Shown here: piece by piece, positions 9,429-19,329 of the stretch
Layout of the letters: each line of letters begins with the position of its first letter
Numbering within the stretch: position 1 is the stretch's first letter
Made by a program: the position numbers and the translations under genes
Assembly (NCBI RefSeq): GCF_900129885.1
Contig: NZ_FQXE01000011.1
Span: forward strand, 1-64,000
DNA: 64,000 nt
From: Pollutimonas bauzanensis
GTDB taxonomy: Bacteria > Pseudomonadota > Gammaproteobacteria > Burkholderiales > Burkholderiaceae_B
Direction of reading: 5' to 3'
Notes under the pieces: model-generated
Told to the model about the DNA's origin: nothing
Seen by the model: only the letters and a program-made list of their open reading frames with translations
Database searches by the model: none

Positions 9429-10493
9429 ATGACCAAGCTGTTTGCCTCGCGTTATTTGCCCGAGCCCGCCGATCCCCACGCGCTGAGCGGCGATCCGCCG
9501 CCGCGCGAGAGCGGCCCCGTGGGCGTGCTGCTGGTCAACCTGGGCACCCCCGACGAGCCCACCGCCAGATCGATACGCCGCTATCTCGCGGAATTCCTGT
9601 CCGACCCGCGGGTGATCGAGATTCCGCAATGGCTCTGGCAAATCATCCTGCGCGGCTTCATTCTTACCCGCCGTCCCCGCGCGCTGGCGCCGCGCTACAA
9701 GGAAATCTGGCTCGAGCAGGGTTCGCCCCTGCTGGTCTGGAGCCAGGCCCAGGCGCAGGGCGTGCAGCAGCATCTGGCCGACGGCGGCGCGCCGGTGCAG
9801 GTGGAGCTGGGCATGCGCTACGGCAATCCGTCGGTCGCCGGCGCAATGGACAGGCTGCGCGCCGCGGGCTGCGAGCGCATCCTGGTGGTCCCCATGTATC
9901 CTCAATACGCGGCCAGCACGACGGCCACGGCGGTCGATTGCGTGGCCGCCCATGCCGGCAGGCTGCGCAACCAGCCGGAACTGCGCTTTGTAAAGCGCTA
10001 TCACGATGATCCCGGCTATATCGGCGCCCTGGCGCAGCAGGTCAGCCAGTATTGGAGCCTGCATGGCAAGCCGCAGCGCCTGCTGCTGAGCTTCCATGGC
10101 TTGCCGCGCCGCACGGTGGAGCAGGGCGACCCTTACCATCGCGATTGCATGGAAACCGCGATGCTGCTCAAGCAAAGGCTGGGCGCGGACGCCGGGCTGG
10201 TCCATGTCGCCTTTCAAAGCCGTTTTGGCGCCGAGAAATGGCTCGAGCCCTATACGGAGCCGACCCTGCGCGCATGGGCCAGGCAGGGCATTACGCAGGT
10301 CGATGTCATGTGTCCGGGTTTTCTGGCCGATTGCCTGGAGACGCGCGAAGAAATCCAGATGCAATGCCGCGACGCGTTCCTGGCGGAAGGCGGCCGGCAA
10401 TTCCGCTACCTGCCGTGCCTGAACAATGACCCGGCCTGGATCGCGGGCCTGGCCCGGCTGGTGAAGCGGCAGCTGGCCGGCTGGATTCCCTGA
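9429..10493 (+). CDS. hemH: Ferrochelatase
   Basis: Inserts Fe(II) into protoporphyrin IX in the last step of heme synthesis. Motifs: VGVLLVNLGTPDEP, RYGNPSV, PMYPQYAASTT, the metal-site SFHGLPRR (His223) and GFLADCLETREEI (Glu304). It is 354 residues long and sits between hrcA and grpE. The ribosome-binding site is weak. A candidate terminator lies about 165 bp downstream. Confidence 0.96.
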   Translation: MTKLFASRYLPEPADPHALSGDPPPRESGPVGVLLVNLGTPDEPTARSIRRYLAEFLSDPRVIEIPQWLWQIILRGFILTRRPRALAPRYKEIWLEQGSPLLVWSQAQAQGVQQHLADGGAPVQVELGMRYGNPSVAGAMDRLRAAGCERILVVPMYPQYAASTTATAVDCVAAHAGRLRNQPELRFVKRYHDDPGYIGALAQQVSQYWSLHGKPQRLLLSFHGLPRRTVEQGDPYHRDCMETAMLLKQRLGADAGLVHVAFQSRFGAEKWLEPYTEPTLRAWARQGITQVDVMCPGFLADCLETREEIQMQCRDAFLAEGGRQFRYLPCLNNDPAWIAGLARLVKRQLAGWIP

Positions 10494-10658
10494 CGCGCAG
10501 CCCCTGGGCGCAGTCCTTTCCGGCAGAGGTTTCCTGGTTGGAATAAACTTACGGCATTATCCGAGAGGCGCCATCCCTTATATGTGCTGAGAAAACACCT
10601 TCGCGGCGATTATCCTGTCGTGCATGAAACCGCGGCCGGCCCGAGCGCGCTCAAGACT

Positions 10659-10685
10659 GTGCCGCAGCCGGCACGCGAATTTTTT
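10659..10685 (+). terminator. Candidate intrinsic terminator between hemH and grpE
   Basis: GTGCCG - CAGC - CGGCAC forms a 6-bp stem followed by GCGAA and six T. It lies immediately upstream of the sigma-32 promoter of grpE and would separate hemH transcription from the heat-shock unit. The 5-nt gap before the T-run makes it less than ideal. Confidence 0.5.
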
Positions 10686-10690
10686 CAGGT

Positions 10691-10718
10691 CTTGAAAGGG
10701 GCGCGCATGCCCCCATTT
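10691..10718 (+). promoter_or_regulatory. Sigma-32 heat-shock promoter of grpE
   Basis: -35 CTTGAAA (10691-10697) and -10 CCCCATTT (10711-10718) are separated by 13 bp. Both elements match the sigma-32 consensus. Transcription would start about 30 bp before the grpE start codon. Confidence 0.9.
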
Positions 10719-10754
10719 TTATCGAATTGAATATTAAGCATGTGGAGATTTCTT

Positions 10755-11336
10755 ATGTCGGCACCCAACGAACCCCTCGATCCTAAAAACGAACCGTCGC
10801 TTGACACCTCCGAACAGCTCGAAGTCAACGACGGCCAGGACCAGGCCCAAGATGCTGATGCCCAAGCCCAGGAAGACTGGGCGACCTTGTTGTCCGAAGC
10901 GCAGGAAAAGGTGGCCCGCTACCATGACGAGCTGCTGCGCGCCAAGGCCGAAGTCGAAAACATCCGCCGCCGCGCCGCGGATGACGTCGCCAAGGCGCGC
11001 AAATTCGGTACGGAATCCTTTGCGGAAAGCCTGATTCCGGTGCGCGACAGCCTGGAAGCGGCGCTGGCCCAGCCGGATCAGAGCGCCGAGGCCTGGAAAG
11101 ACGGCGTGGAAGTCACGCTGCGCCAGCTCAATGGCGCATTCGAGCGCAATCTGCTCAAGGAAGTGGCGCCGGCCGAGGGCGACGCCTTCGATCCCCACCA
11201 GCATCAGGCCATTTCAACGGTGCCGTCATCGCTGCCCGAAGGCTCGGTCGTGCAGTTGCTGCAGAAAGGCTACACCATCGCCGAGCGCGTGCTGCGTCCC
11301 GCCCTGGTCATGGTTTCGTCGGGGCAGTCGGCCTAG
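10755..11336 (+). CDS. grpE: Nucleotide exchange factor GrpE
   Basis: Releases ADP from DnaK in the DnaK/DnaJ/GrpE chaperone cycle. An acidic disordered N-terminus is followed by a long coiled coil (KVARYHDELLRAKAEVENIRRR) and the beta domain with FDPHQHQAI and GSVVQLLQKGYTIAERVLRPA. ATG 10755 is preferred over ATG 10740 because GGAGA precedes it by 6 nt; this gives 193 residues. It heads the grpE-dnaK-dnaJ cluster and has its own sigma-32 promoter. Confidence 0.96.
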   Translation: MSAPNEPLDPKNEPSLDTSEQLEVNDGQDQAQDADAQAQEDWATLLSEAQEKVARYHDELLRAKAEVENIRRRAADDVAKARKFGTESFAESLIPVRDSLEAALAQPDQSAEAWKDGVEVTLRQLNGAFERNLLKEVAPAEGDAFDPHQHQAISTVPSSLPEGSVVQLLQKGYTIAERVLRPALVMVSSGQSA

Positions 11337-11361
11337 AAAACCATAAGAATTGCGGATAAGG

Positions 11362-11389
11362 CTTGAAATCACGCCTTGTATCCCCACTT
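11362..11389 (+). promoter_or_regulatory. Sigma-32 heat-shock promoter of dnaK
   Basis: -35 CTTGAAA (11362-11368) and -10 CCCCACTT (11382-11389) are spaced by 13 bp, the same geometry as the grpE promoter. It allows dnaK to be transcribed independently of grpE. Confidence 0.88.
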
Positions 11390-11446
11390 AAGGTCTATTC
11401 AAGCGGTTTTTCCAAATTAAAAATTTCTTTAGCAGGATGATAGATT

Positions 11447-13369
11447 ATGGGCAAGATTATCGGTATTGACCTAGGCACGACCAACAGCTGTGTGGCTGTC
11501 ATGGACGGCAGCAGCGTCAAAATCATCGAAAACGCAGAAGGCACGCGCACCACGCCTTCAATTGTCGCCTACTTGCAGGACGGGGAAATCCTGGTCGGCG
11601 CGCCTGCCAAACGCCAGGCGGTCACCAACCCCAAGAACACGCTATACGCCGTCAAGCGCCTCATCGGCCGCAAGTTCGACGAAAAAGCCGTGCAAAAAGA
11701 CATACACCTCATGCCTTACAATATTCTCAAGGCTGATAACGGCGACGCATGGGTCGAAGCGCAAGGCAAGAAGCTCGCGCCTCCGCAGGTGTCGGCGGAT
11801 GTGCTGCGCAAAATGAAAAAGACCGCCGAAGACTACCTGGGTGAAGAAGTCACCGAGGCCGTCATCACGGTTCCCGCCTATTTCAACGACAGTCAGCGCC
11901 AGGCAACCAAAGACGCCGGCCGCATTGCCGGGCTGGACGTCAAGCGCATCATCAACGAGCCCACCGCGGCGGCCCTGGCCTTTGGCATGGACAAGACGGA
12001 AAAGGGCGACCGCAAGATCGCCGTATACGACTTGGGCGGCGGCACCTTCGATATTTCCATCATCGATATCGCCGATGTCGATGGCGAAAAGCAATTCGAA
12101 GTATTGTCCACCAACGGCGATACCTTCCTGGGCGGCGAGGATTTCGACCAGCGCATCATCGAATACATCATCAGCGAGTTCAAGAAAGAGAGCAGCGTCG
12201 ATCTTTCCAAGGACATGCTGGCTCTGCAGCGCCTGAAAGAAGCGGCCGAAAAAGCCAAGATCGAGCTTTCTTCCGCGCAGCAGACCGAAATCAACCTGCC
12301 TTACATCACGGCGGACGCCACCGGGCCCAAGCACCTGAGCCTGAAGATCACGCGCGCCAAGCTCGAAGCGCTGGTCGAGGAACTCATCGAACGCACCATA
12401 GAGCCGTGCCGCGTGGCCATCAAGGATGCCGGCGTGAAGGTTTCCGAGATCGACGACGTCATCCTCGTCGGCGGCATGACGCGCATGCCCAAGGTCCAGG
12501 AAAAGGTCAAGGAATTCTTCGGCAAGGAGCCCCGCAAGGACGTCAACCCCGATGAAGCGGTTGCCGCGGGCGCAGCCATTCAAGGTTCGGTGCTGTCCGG
12601 GGACCGCAAGGACGTGCTCTTGCTCGACGTGACGCCATTGTCGCTGGGCATCGAAACCCTGGGCGGCGTGATGACCAAGATGATCCAGAAAAACACCACG
12701 ATTCCCACCCGGTTCTCGCAGGTGTTTTCCACGGCCGACGACAACCAGCCCGCCGTGACCATCAAGGTCTTCCAGGGCGAGCGCGAAATCGCGGCCGGCA
12801 ACAAGGGCCTGGGCGAATTCAATCTCGAGGGCATTCCGCCTTCGGCGCGCGGCACGCCGCAAATCGAGGTCACTTTCGATATCGACGCCAACGGGATCCT
12901 GCACGTGTCGGCCAAGGACAAGGGCACGGGCAAGGAAAACAAGATCACGATCAAGGCCAATTCCGGCCTGACCGACCAGGAAATCGAGCGCATGGTGAAG
13001 GACGCCGAGGCCAACGCCGAGGACGACCACCGCATTGCCGAGCTCGCCCTGGCGCGCAACCAGGCCGATGCGCTGGTGCATTCCACCCGCAAGTCGCTGG
13101 AAGAATACGGCGACAAGCTGGAAGCGTCCGAAAAAGAGACCATCGAAGCGGCCATCAAGGCCGTCGAGGACACTTTGAAGGACGGCGACAAGGCCGCCAT
13201 TGACGCCAAGGTCGAGGCGTTGTCCACGGCTTCGCAAAAACTGGGCGAGAAAATGTATGCCGACATGCAGGCCCAGGCCGCGGCGTCGCAAGGCGCGGCG
13301 GAGGCCGCCGAGCCCGCCGACGACAACGTGGTCGATGCCGACTTCAAAGAAGTCAAGCGCGATCAGTAA
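11447..13369 (+). CDS. dnaK: Chaperone protein DnaK (Hsp70)
   Basis: ATP-dependent chaperone of 640 residues. The nucleotide-binding domain begins [20 protein letters not shown] and carries the Hsp70 signatures [10 protein letters not shown]-type ([14 protein letters not shown]) and [14 protein letters not shown]. The substrate-binding domain starts near [17 protein letters not shown]. The Gln/Ala-rich C-terminus ends in an acidic EEVD-like bacterial tail, [15 protein letters not shown]. It lies downstream of its own sigma-32 promoter and upstream of dnaJ. Confidence 0.99.
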   Translation: MGKIIGIDLGTTNSCVAVMDGSSVKIIENAEGTRTTPSIVAYLQDGEILVGAPAKRQAVTNPKNTLYAVKRLIGRKFDEKAVQKDIHLMPYNILKADNGDAWVEAQGKKLAPPQVSADVLRKMKKTAEDYLGEEVTEAVITVPAYFNDSQRQATKDAGRIAGLDVKRIINEPTAAALAFGMDKTEKGDRKIAVYDLGGGTFDISIIDIADVDGEKQFEVLSTNGDTFLGGEDFDQRIIEYIISEFKKESSVDLSKDMLALQRLKEAAEKAKIELSSAQQTEINLPYITADATGPKHLSLKITRAKLEALVEELIERTIEPCRVAIKDAGVKVSEIDDVILVGGMTRMPKVQEKVKEFFGKEPRKDVNPDEAVAAGAAIQGSVLSGDRKDVLLLDVTPLSLGIETLGGVMTKMIQKNTTIPTRFSQVFSTADDNQPAVTIKVFQGEREIAAGNKGLGEFNLEGIPPSARGTPQIEVTFDIDANGILHVSAKDKGTGKENKITIKANSGLTDQEIERMVKDAEANAEDDHRIAELALARNQADALVHSTRKSLEEYGDKLEASEKETIEAAIKAVEDTLKDGDKAAIDAKVEALSTASQKLGEKMYADMQAQAAASQGAAEAAEPADDNVVDADFKEVKRDQ

Positions 13370-13391
13370 GATCTTGCTGTAGTGGTTTTGA

Positions 13392-13424
13392 GCCCGGTTT
13401 CTGGTGTTTTGCCAGGAATCGGGC
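13392..13424 (+). terminator. Stem-loop between dnaK and dnaJ (attenuator or processing hairpin)
   Basis: GCCCGGTTTCTGG (13392-13404) pairs with CCAGGAATCGGGC (13412-13424) around a 7-nt loop, with one mismatch and one wobble. No T-run follows, so it is more likely a partial terminator or an RNA-processing/stability hairpin that sets the dnaK:dnaJ ratio than a full terminator. dnaJ has no obvious promoter of its own. Confidence 0.5.
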
Positions 13425-13473
13425 ATTCTCGTTCAGACACAAAGAATAGACGTCCCAGACGCAAGCAATTCAA

Positions 13474-14592
13474 ATGGCAAAACGCGATTATTACGAAGTC
13501 CTGGGGGTGGCGAAAAACGCCTCCGATGATGAGCTGAAGAAAGCTTATCGCAAGCTGGCGATGAAGCATCATCCAGACCGCAATCCGGACAGCAAGGAAT
13601 CCGAGGAGAAGTTCAAGGAAGCCAAAGAAGCCTACGAGATGCTGTCCGACGAGCAGAAGCGCGGCGCTTACGACAGGTTCGGCCATGCCGGGGTCGACCC
13701 CAACGGGGGCGCCGGCGGCATGGGCGGCGCCGGTTTCGCGGATGCTTTCGGCGATATCTTCGGCGAAATATTCGGCGGCGCCGGGCGCCGCGGCGGCGGT
13801 GCGCAGGTATATCGCGGCGCCGACCTCAAATACACGCTGGATATCAGCCTGGAGCAGGCGGCCAACGGTTTCGATACCGAGATCCGGGTGCCCAGTTGGG
13901 AAAGCTGCGATGTCTGCCATGGCACCGGCGCCAAGCCCGGCACCCACGCCAAGACTTGCCACACCTGCGACGGCAGCGGCGCGGTGCGCATGCAGCAGGG
14001 TTTTTTCAGCGTGCAGCAGACCTGCCCGACCTGCCACGGCACGGGCAAGGAAATCGCCGAGCCCTGCGTGGCCTGCGACGGCGTGGGGCGCACGCGCAAG
14101 AACAAGACGCTGCAGGTCAAGATACCCGCCGGGATCGACGACGGGATGCGCATCAGGTCATCGGGCAATGGCGAGCCCGGCGTGAATGGCGGCCCTCCGG
14201 GCGACCTTTACGTCGAGATCCACCTGAAGCCGCATGGCATCTTCCAGCGCGACGGCGAAGACCTGCACTGCGAACTCACCATTCCGTTCACGACGGCGGC
14301 GCTGGGCGGCGAACTCGAAGTGCCGACCTTGTCGGGCCGCGGCGAGATCACCATCCCGGAAGGCACGCAAACGGGCAAGACCTTCCGCCTGCGCGGCAAG
14401 GGCATACGCGGCCTGCGCGCCAGCTACCCCGGCGACCTGTATTGCCATATCTCGGTCGAGACGCCGGTGCGCCTGACCGACGAGCAAAAGAAAATCCTGC
14501 GCCAGTTCGAGACTTCGCTGTCGCAAGGCGGGGAAAAGCATTCCCCCAAAAGCGAATCCTGGACCGACCGGGTAAAAAGCTTCTTTTCGTAA
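13474..14592 (+). CDS. dnaJ: Chaperone protein DnaJ
   Basis: Hsp40 co-chaperone that stimulates DnaK ATPase and delivers substrates. The J domain has HPD at residues 33-35, followed by a Gly/Phe-rich linker, then four zinc-finger repeats of CxxCxGxG type ([32 protein letters not shown]) and two C-terminal beta domains. Length is 372 residues. It is the last gene of the heat-shock cluster and ends at a strong terminator. Confidence 0.98.
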   Translation: MAKRDYYEVLGVAKNASDDELKKAYRKLAMKHHPDRNPDSKESEEKFKEAKEAYEMLSDEQKRGAYDRFGHAGVDPNGGAGGMGGAGFADAFGDIFGEIFGGAGRRGGGAQVYRGADLKYTLDISLEQAANGFDTEIRVPSWESCDVCHGTGAKPGTHAKTCHTCDGSGAVRMQQGFFSVQQTCPTCHGTGKEIAEPCVACDGVGRTRKNKTLQVKIPAGIDDGMRIRSSGNGEPGVNGGPPGDLYVEIHLKPHGIFQRDGEDLHCELTIPFTTAALGGELEVPTLSGRGEITIPEGTQTGKTFRLRGKGIRGLRASYPGDLYCHISVETPVRLTDEQKKILRQFETSLSQGGEKHSPKSESWTDRVKSFFS

Positions 14593-14604
14593 TATCCGGG
14601 GCCG

Positions 14605-14634
14605 CAAGCCGCGCTCGCTGGCGCGGCTTGTTTT
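14605..14634 (+). terminator. Intrinsic terminator of dnaJ
   Basis: CAAGCCGCGC - TCGCTG - GCGCGGCTTG is a perfect 10-bp GC-rich stem followed by TTTT. It lies between the convergent dnaJ and M16 protease genes and may work in both directions. Confidence 0.85.
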
Positions 14635-14658
14635 CAGGGCCTAGGCGCGGCGCCTGCG

Positions 14659-17415
14659 CTATTTCTTGACCTGCTTGCTTTCATCGGCCGCGATCGCGGT
14701 GCTGAAATCGGCGGGGCTGAGCGAGGCGCGCAGCGCCGTGTTGACCTTGTCCGCGGTCAAGCCGGCCAGCGCCTTGTCTATGCTTTCCGACCACTCGAAA
14801 CTGCGGTCCAGCTGCAGATAGTTGATCCACGTCGACGCCAGCACGCCGTCGCGCGTGCGGGCCAGCTTGCGGTAATTCAGCAGGGCTGCGACGCCCTCGC
14901 GCACTTCTTCCTCGGTGAACCCTTCCTTCAGCGCGCGCTGCAGCTCCTCGGCGACGGCATTTTCCAGGCGCTGGCTGTTCTGCGGCGCGTGGATGGCGTA
15001 GATGGTCCAGCCTCCCGACGGCTCATAGGACGAGGCGTCCAGGCGGCTGCGCACATCGTAGGACAGCCCTTCCTTGACCCGCACGCGCGTCCACAGCCGC
15101 GAGGTTTCCGATCCCCCCAATAGATAATTGGCCAGGTACAGGGCGGGGTAGCTCGCGTCGGTGTCCTGCAGCTTCAAAGGCAGCTTGCCGAGATAGAAAG
15201 CATTGGCCTTGTCGGGGGTGTTGATGGCGAAAGCCTTGGGCGGCACGGGACGGTAGGGGTCGGCGACGCGCTCATAGGCGGGGGCCTTGCGCCAGTCTTT
15301 CAGGCCCTCGGCCAGCGCGGCCTTGACCGCCTGCGGATCGAAGGCGCCTACCGCGGCGAATTCGATCGTGCCCGCGCCATAGAAGCGCGCATGAAAGTCG
15401 ATCAGGTCTTTTTGGGTAATGGCCGCGATCTCGCCGCGGGCCTCTTCGAAGGTCGGGGTGTAGCGCACATCGTCGCGCGGCCATGGGTTGTCGTAGCGCG
15501 CCAGCTCGCGCGACGCCAGCGCGCTGGGTTCGGCCATGGCGTTCTTGATGGAAGTATTGGCCTGGCGCTGGTATTCGGTGAGCTCCCTGGCGGGGAAATT
15601 CGCCTCGCGCAGGATGTGCAGGACCAGTTCCGTCAGGGCCGGCAGGTGGTCTTTGGTGGTGGACATGTCCACCATCACCATGCCCGCGCCGCCGCCGAAG
15701 CTCACATTGGCCTCCAGCGCATTGAATTTGTCCTGGATTTCCTGGCGCGACATGCTGCGCGTGCCATGGTCGAGCAGGGATGCCACGGCGCTGGAGACGG
15801 CGCGCTGGCCCTTCAGGGTTTCGGCGGTGCCGAACTGGACCAGCAGATTGGCTTCGACGCGGTTGCCGCGCGTAGGCTTGGGCAGCAGGGCCAGTTTGAC
15901 CTTGCCATTGGCGAGGTCCAGCGGCGTGCGCTCGGTGGCGGCATTGATATTGGCCGGGCTGGGATCGAAGGCGGCGACGGCCGCGCCGGTTTCCTCGCCC
16001 TTGTAATCCTTGAGCAAATCCTGCAGATTCACCGCTGGGGCCTGCGGCGCGCGCACCGGCTGTTCGGTGGGGATGTACAGGCCATTGGTGCGATTGCTGG
16101 GCGTCAGGTAGGCGGCGGTGACGCGCTGTACGTCGGCCAGCTGGATGTTCCTGACCTGATCGCGCTGCAGGAAGAACAAGCGCCAGTCGCCGTCGGCCGA
16201 GGTCTCCGACAAGGCGCTCGCCAGGCTGGCCGGATCGGCATAGGTCTGCGACCAGTCCGTCAGCCATTTGTTGCGCATGCGGTCCAGGTCGGGCTGGGTG
16301 AAGGGTTCCTTGGCGACCGAGCCCAGGGTGTCGTCCAGCGTATGCAGCGCCTTGGTCTGGTCCATGCCCGGCTCCAGCTGGCCGCCGAAGAAGGCATAGC
16401 CCGGCTGGTTCATCCCGGCGGTAAAGCCGAAAATCTCGGCGCTCAGGTTGTTGCCGACCAGCGCATGGTACAGGCGGCCGGAAGGGGTGTCGGCCAGGAT
16501 GCCGACGCCCAAATCCAGGGCGGTGAAATCCGGGCTTGCCGCGGATGGGGCGTGGAACATGGCGGCGATCAGCGGGCTGCCGCCCTGGCGGCGCAGTATG
16601 ACCTGGCGTTCGCCATCCTGCACCGGCTCGACGGTGTATTCGGGCGGCAGCTTGCGCGTGGGGCGCGCAATCTTGTCAAAGGACTGGGCGATGGTTTGCA
16701 GCGTCGCGGCGGGGTCGAAGCCGCCCGAAACGATCAGCACCGCATTGTCCGGCTGGTAGTATTTCCTGTAGAAGGCCTGCAACTGCCCTATATCGACATT
16801 CTCCACATCGGAGCGCGCGCCTATGGTGCTGTGGCCGTAGTTGTGCCATTGGAACGCCGCGGCCTGCATCTGCTGCATCAGCATCTGGAAAGGGCTGTTT
16901 TCGCCGCGCTCCATTTCGTTGCGCACCACCGTCATCTCGGAATCGAGGTCTTCCTTGGCGATCAGGGAATTGACCATGGCGTCGGCCTGCCAGCGCAGGT
17001 ACCAGGCCAGGGTTTCGGGATTGGCGGCAAAACTGGCGTAGTAGTTGGTGCGGTCGCTGGTGGTCGAGCCGTTGGCCTGCAAGCCGCGCTTGGAAAATTC
17101 AGCCAGGGCGTTGTGCATGGTCGGGGTGCCGCGAAACAGCATGTGTTCCAGCAAGTGGGCCATGCCCGTCTGCCCATAGTTTTCGTGGCGCGCGCCGACC
17201 AGGTAAGTCATATTGACCGTGGTGGTGGGCTTGGAGTCGTCCGGCGCCAGCAGCACGCGCAAGCCGTTTTGCAGGCTGTACTCGGTGACGCCCTCTACGG
17301 ACGCGCCTTGGGTCACGCCGGCCGGAAGGTCCAGCGCCAGGGCGGGCAGCGCCAGAAAGCCCAGGGCGAGCAGGGCAAGCAGGCGGGCTTTGATTCGAGA
17401 TAGTGGAGATAGCAT
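14659..17415 (-). CDS. M16-family zinc metallopeptidase, two-module (PqqL/pitrilysin-like)
   Basis: Predicted secreted or periplasmic zinc protease of 918 residues. An N-terminal signal peptide (KARLLALLALGFLALPALA) is followed by the inverted zinc motif HLLEH (His87, Glu90, His91) and the downstream glutamate region VRNEMERGENSP. A second M16 module, beginning near residue 490, lacks HxxEH and is presumably the inactive half that closes the clamshell. The substrate is unknown. It is monocistronic in appearance, convergent with dnaJ, and followed upstream by the VWA gene, also on the minus strand. Confidence 0.92.
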   Translation of the reverse strand: MLSPLSRIKARLLALLALGFLALPALALDLPAGVTQGASVEGVTEYSLQNGLRVLLAPDDSKPTTTVNMTYLVGARHENYGQTGMAHLLEHMLFRGTPTMHNALAEFSKRGLQANGSTTSDRTNYYASFAANPETLAWYLRWQADAMVNSLIAKEDLDSEMTVVRNEMERGENSPFQMLMQQMQAAAFQWHNYGHSTIGARSDVENVDIGQLQAFYRKYYQPDNAVLIVSGGFDPAATLQTIAQSFDKIARPTRKLPPEYTVEPVQDGERQVILRRQGGSPLIAAMFHAPSAASPDFTALDLGVGILADTPSGRLYHALVGNNLSAEIFGFTAGMNQPGYAFFGGQLEPGMDQTKALHTLDDTLGSVAKEPFTQPDLDRMRNKWLTDWSQTYADPASLASALSETSADGDWRLFFLQRDQVRNIQLADVQRVTAAYLTPSNRTNGLYIPTEQPVRAPQAPAVNLQDLLKDYKGEETGAAVAAFDPSPANINAATERTPLDLANGKVKLALLPKPTRGNRVEANLLVQFGTAETLKGQRAVSSAVASLLDHGTRSMSRQEIQDKFNALEANVSFGGGAGMVMVDMSTTKDHLPALTELVLHILREANFPARELTEYQRQANTSIKNAMAEPSALASRELARYDNPWPRDDVRYTPTFEEARGEIAAITQKDLIDFHARFYGAGTIEFAAVGAFDPQAVKAALAEGLKDWRKAPAYERVADPYRPVPPKAFAINTPDKANAFYLGKLPLKLQDTDASYPALYLANYLLGGSETSRLWTRVRVKEGLSYDVRSRLDASSYEPSGGWTIYAIHAPQNSQRLENAVAEELQRALKEGFTEEEVREGVAALLNYRKLARTRDGVLASTWINYLQLDRSFEWSESIDKALAGLTADKVNTALRASLSPADFSTAIAADESKQVKK

Positions 17416-17496
17416 GCGCGAACATCCGAAAAGAGGGAAAAGAGACCGTAAAGGCTTTTTAACAGAAGCCGGCCAGGCTTGCGGGTTCAGGCCATG

Positions 17497-18669
17497 TTAC
17501 TTGGAAAGGCTGCGCATGGCTTGCTCCAGCCCGCTGACCGTCACGCCGTACATGCGGTCGTGCATGATGTTCTTGACGATGGCGATGGACTGCCTATATT
17601 GCCAGTATGCCTCGGGCTCGGGATTCAGCCACACCGACTTGGGCCAGTTTTCCAGCAGGCGCTGCAGCCAGGCCGCGCCGGTTTCCTTGTTGTAGTGCTC
17701 CACCGAGCCGCCGGGCTGAAGGATTTCATAGGGGCTCATGGTGGCGTCGCCCACGATGATCAGGCGCCAGTCCTCGTTGTACTTGCGCAGGATGTCCCAG
17801 GTGTCGAAACGTTCCGCCGTGCGGCGCTGGTTGTCCTGCCAGAGCGATTCGTAGGGGCAATTGTGGAAGTAATACACCTCGAGATGGCGGAATTCGCTGC
17901 GCGCCGCGGAAAACAACTCTTCGACGCGGGCGATATGGTCGTCCATGCTGCCGCCCACATCCAGCAGCATCACCACCTTGACCGTGTTATGCCGCTCGGG
18001 GACCATTTGCAGATCGAGAAAGCCGGCGTTCCTGGCGGTGCTGGCGATGGTGTGGTCCAGGTCGAGCTCCAGTTCGGCGCCTTCGCGCGCGAAGCGCCGC
18101 AAGCGCCGCAGCGCCATCTTGAAGTTGCGCGTGCCCAGTTCCTGCTGGTCGTCATAGTCGCGGAATTCGCGCTTTTCCCACACTTTGATGGCGGTGCGAT
18201 TGCCGGCCGAGGGTCCGCCGATGCGTATCCCTTCCGGGTGGTAGCCGCCGTGCCCGAAGGCGGAGGAGCCGCCCGTGCCTATCCATTTGCTGCCGCCGGC
18301 GTGCCGTTCTTTTTGTTCTTCCAGCCTTTCCTTGAAAAGCTCCATCAGCTTGTCCCAGCCATGTTTTTCGATGGCGGCCTTTTCCTCGGGGCTGAGGTTC
18401 TTCTGGAATTCCTTGATGAGCCAGTCCAGCGGAATTTCCTTGTCGGCGGGCAGAGCGGCCTCGAGCTTGCGGTAGAACTCGCCGAAAGCCTGGTCGTAGC
18501 GGTCGAACAGTGTTTCGTCCTTGACCAGCGTCATGCGCGCCAGGTGGTAGAAGTCATCGACGGTGGGCTGCATCAGGCTGGTCTGCAGCACGCTGAGCAA
18601 AGTCAGGTATTCCTGCACCGACACCGGCAGCTTGCGGGCGCGCAGGTGGTAGAAGAAATCAATCAGCAT
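17497..18669 (-). CDS. VWA domain protein, CoxE-like
   Basis: Von Willebrand A-domain protein that usually works with a MoxR-type ATPase as a chaperone pair for metal-enzyme or complex assembly. The 390-residue protein has an alpha-helical N-terminal half and a C-terminal VWA domain with a MIDAS-type DxGxS in VVMLLDVGGSMDDH (Asp237, Ser241). A Gly/Ser-rich linker sits near residues 125-158. It overlaps the end of the acetyltransferase gene by 11 nt, and the MoxR ATPase lies just upstream, so the three form one operon. The client is unknown. Confidence 0.88.
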   Translation of the reverse strand: MLIDFFYHLRARKLPVSVQEYLTLLSVLQTSLMQPTVDDFYHLARMTLVKDETLFDRYDQAFGEFYRKLEAALPADKEIPLDWLIKEFQKNLSPEEKAAIEKHGWDKLMELFKERLEEQKERHAGGSKWIGTGGSSAFGHGGYHPEGIRIGGPSAGNRTAIKVWEKREFRDYDDQQELGTRNFKMALRRLRRFAREGAELELDLDHTIASTARNAGFLDLQMVPERHNTVKVVMLLDVGGSMDDHIARVEELFSAARSEFRHLEVYYFHNCPYESLWQDNQRRTAERFDTWDILRKYNEDWRLIIVGDATMSPYEILQPGGSVEHYNKETGAAWLQRLLENWPKSVWLNPEPEAYWQYRQSIAIVKNIMHDRMYGVTVSGLEQAMRSLSK

Positions 18670-19279
18670 GGCGCAGGCTCAGTTGGTATTCCAGGTGTTT
18701 TTCGACTTCGGGCCATTCGCCGGCCAGCAGGCTGTACATGACGGTATCGCGCAGCGTGCCGTCGCGTCGCAGGGCGTGGCGGCGCAGCACGCCGTCTTTA
18801 TGGGCCCCCAGGCGTTCGATGGCCCGCTGCGAGGCAAAGTTGAAATTGTCGGTGCGCCAGCCGACGAGGCCGGCGCCCAGCTGTTCGAAGGCGTGGCGCA
18901 GCAGCAGCAGTTTGCATGCCGTGTTGACGTGCGTGCGCTGCCAGCGCCTGGCGTACCAGGTGTAGCCGATTTCCAGCCGGCCAAGCGCATGGACGATGTC
19001 GTGATAGCGGGTGGTGCCGATGATCTCGCCGCCGCCTTGTTCGATGATGGCGAAGGGCAGCATATGGCCGCCTTGCTGGCCTTCAAGAGCGGCGCCGACA
19101 TAGGCCGCCGCCGCGCCGGGCTCGGGCACCGAGGTAACGCGCAGTTCCCACAGCTTGCCGTCGGCCGCGGCCTTTTCCAGGCTGGCGGCATGTTCCGGCC
19201 GCAGCGGAACCAGCTTGACGCCGTGGCCTTCCAGGGTCACGGGCGCGGGAGGTTGGCAAAACCCTTGGGTTCTAGTCAT
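18659..19279 (-). CDS. GNAT-family N-acetyltransferase (RimJ/RimL type)
   Basis: Predicted acetyl-CoA-dependent acetyltransferase of 206 residues. It begins with the RimJ-like layout PVTLEGHGVKLVPLRPEHAASL, continues with GEIIGTTRYHDI and LEIGYTWYARRWQRTHVNTACKLLLLRHAFEQLG, and ends with the WRTDNFNFASQRAIERLGAHKDG motif shared by ribosomal-protein and aminoglycoside acetyltransferases. It lies between moxR-type and VWA genes and its end overlaps the VWA start, suggesting translational coupling. The substrate cannot be deduced. Confidence 0.85.
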   Translation of the reverse strand: MTRTQGFCQPPAPVTLEGHGVKLVPLRPEHAASLEKAAADGKLWELRVTSVPEPGAAAAYVGAALEGQQGGHMLPFAIIEQGGGEIIGTTRYHDIVHALGRLEIGYTWYARRWQRTHVNTACKLLLLRHAFEQLGAGLVGWRTDNFNFASQRAIERLGAHKDGVLRRHALRRDGTLRDTVMYSLLAGEWPEVEKHLEYQLSLRHAD

Positions 19280-19329
19280 GAAGCATCCTTCTGCATAACG
19301 ATGTGGTGGCTCCGACTGATGGAATCGCC

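Noticed and set aside
11642-13426. A 594-codon open frame antisense to dnaK
   Set aside because: Long antisense frames opposite dnaK are a known coding artefact; the plus strand is the unmistakable dnaK gene.
15391-17403. A 670-codon open frame antisense to the M16 protease
   Set aside because: His/Gly/Gln-rich translation with no domain features, fully explained by codon bias of the protease gene on the other strand.
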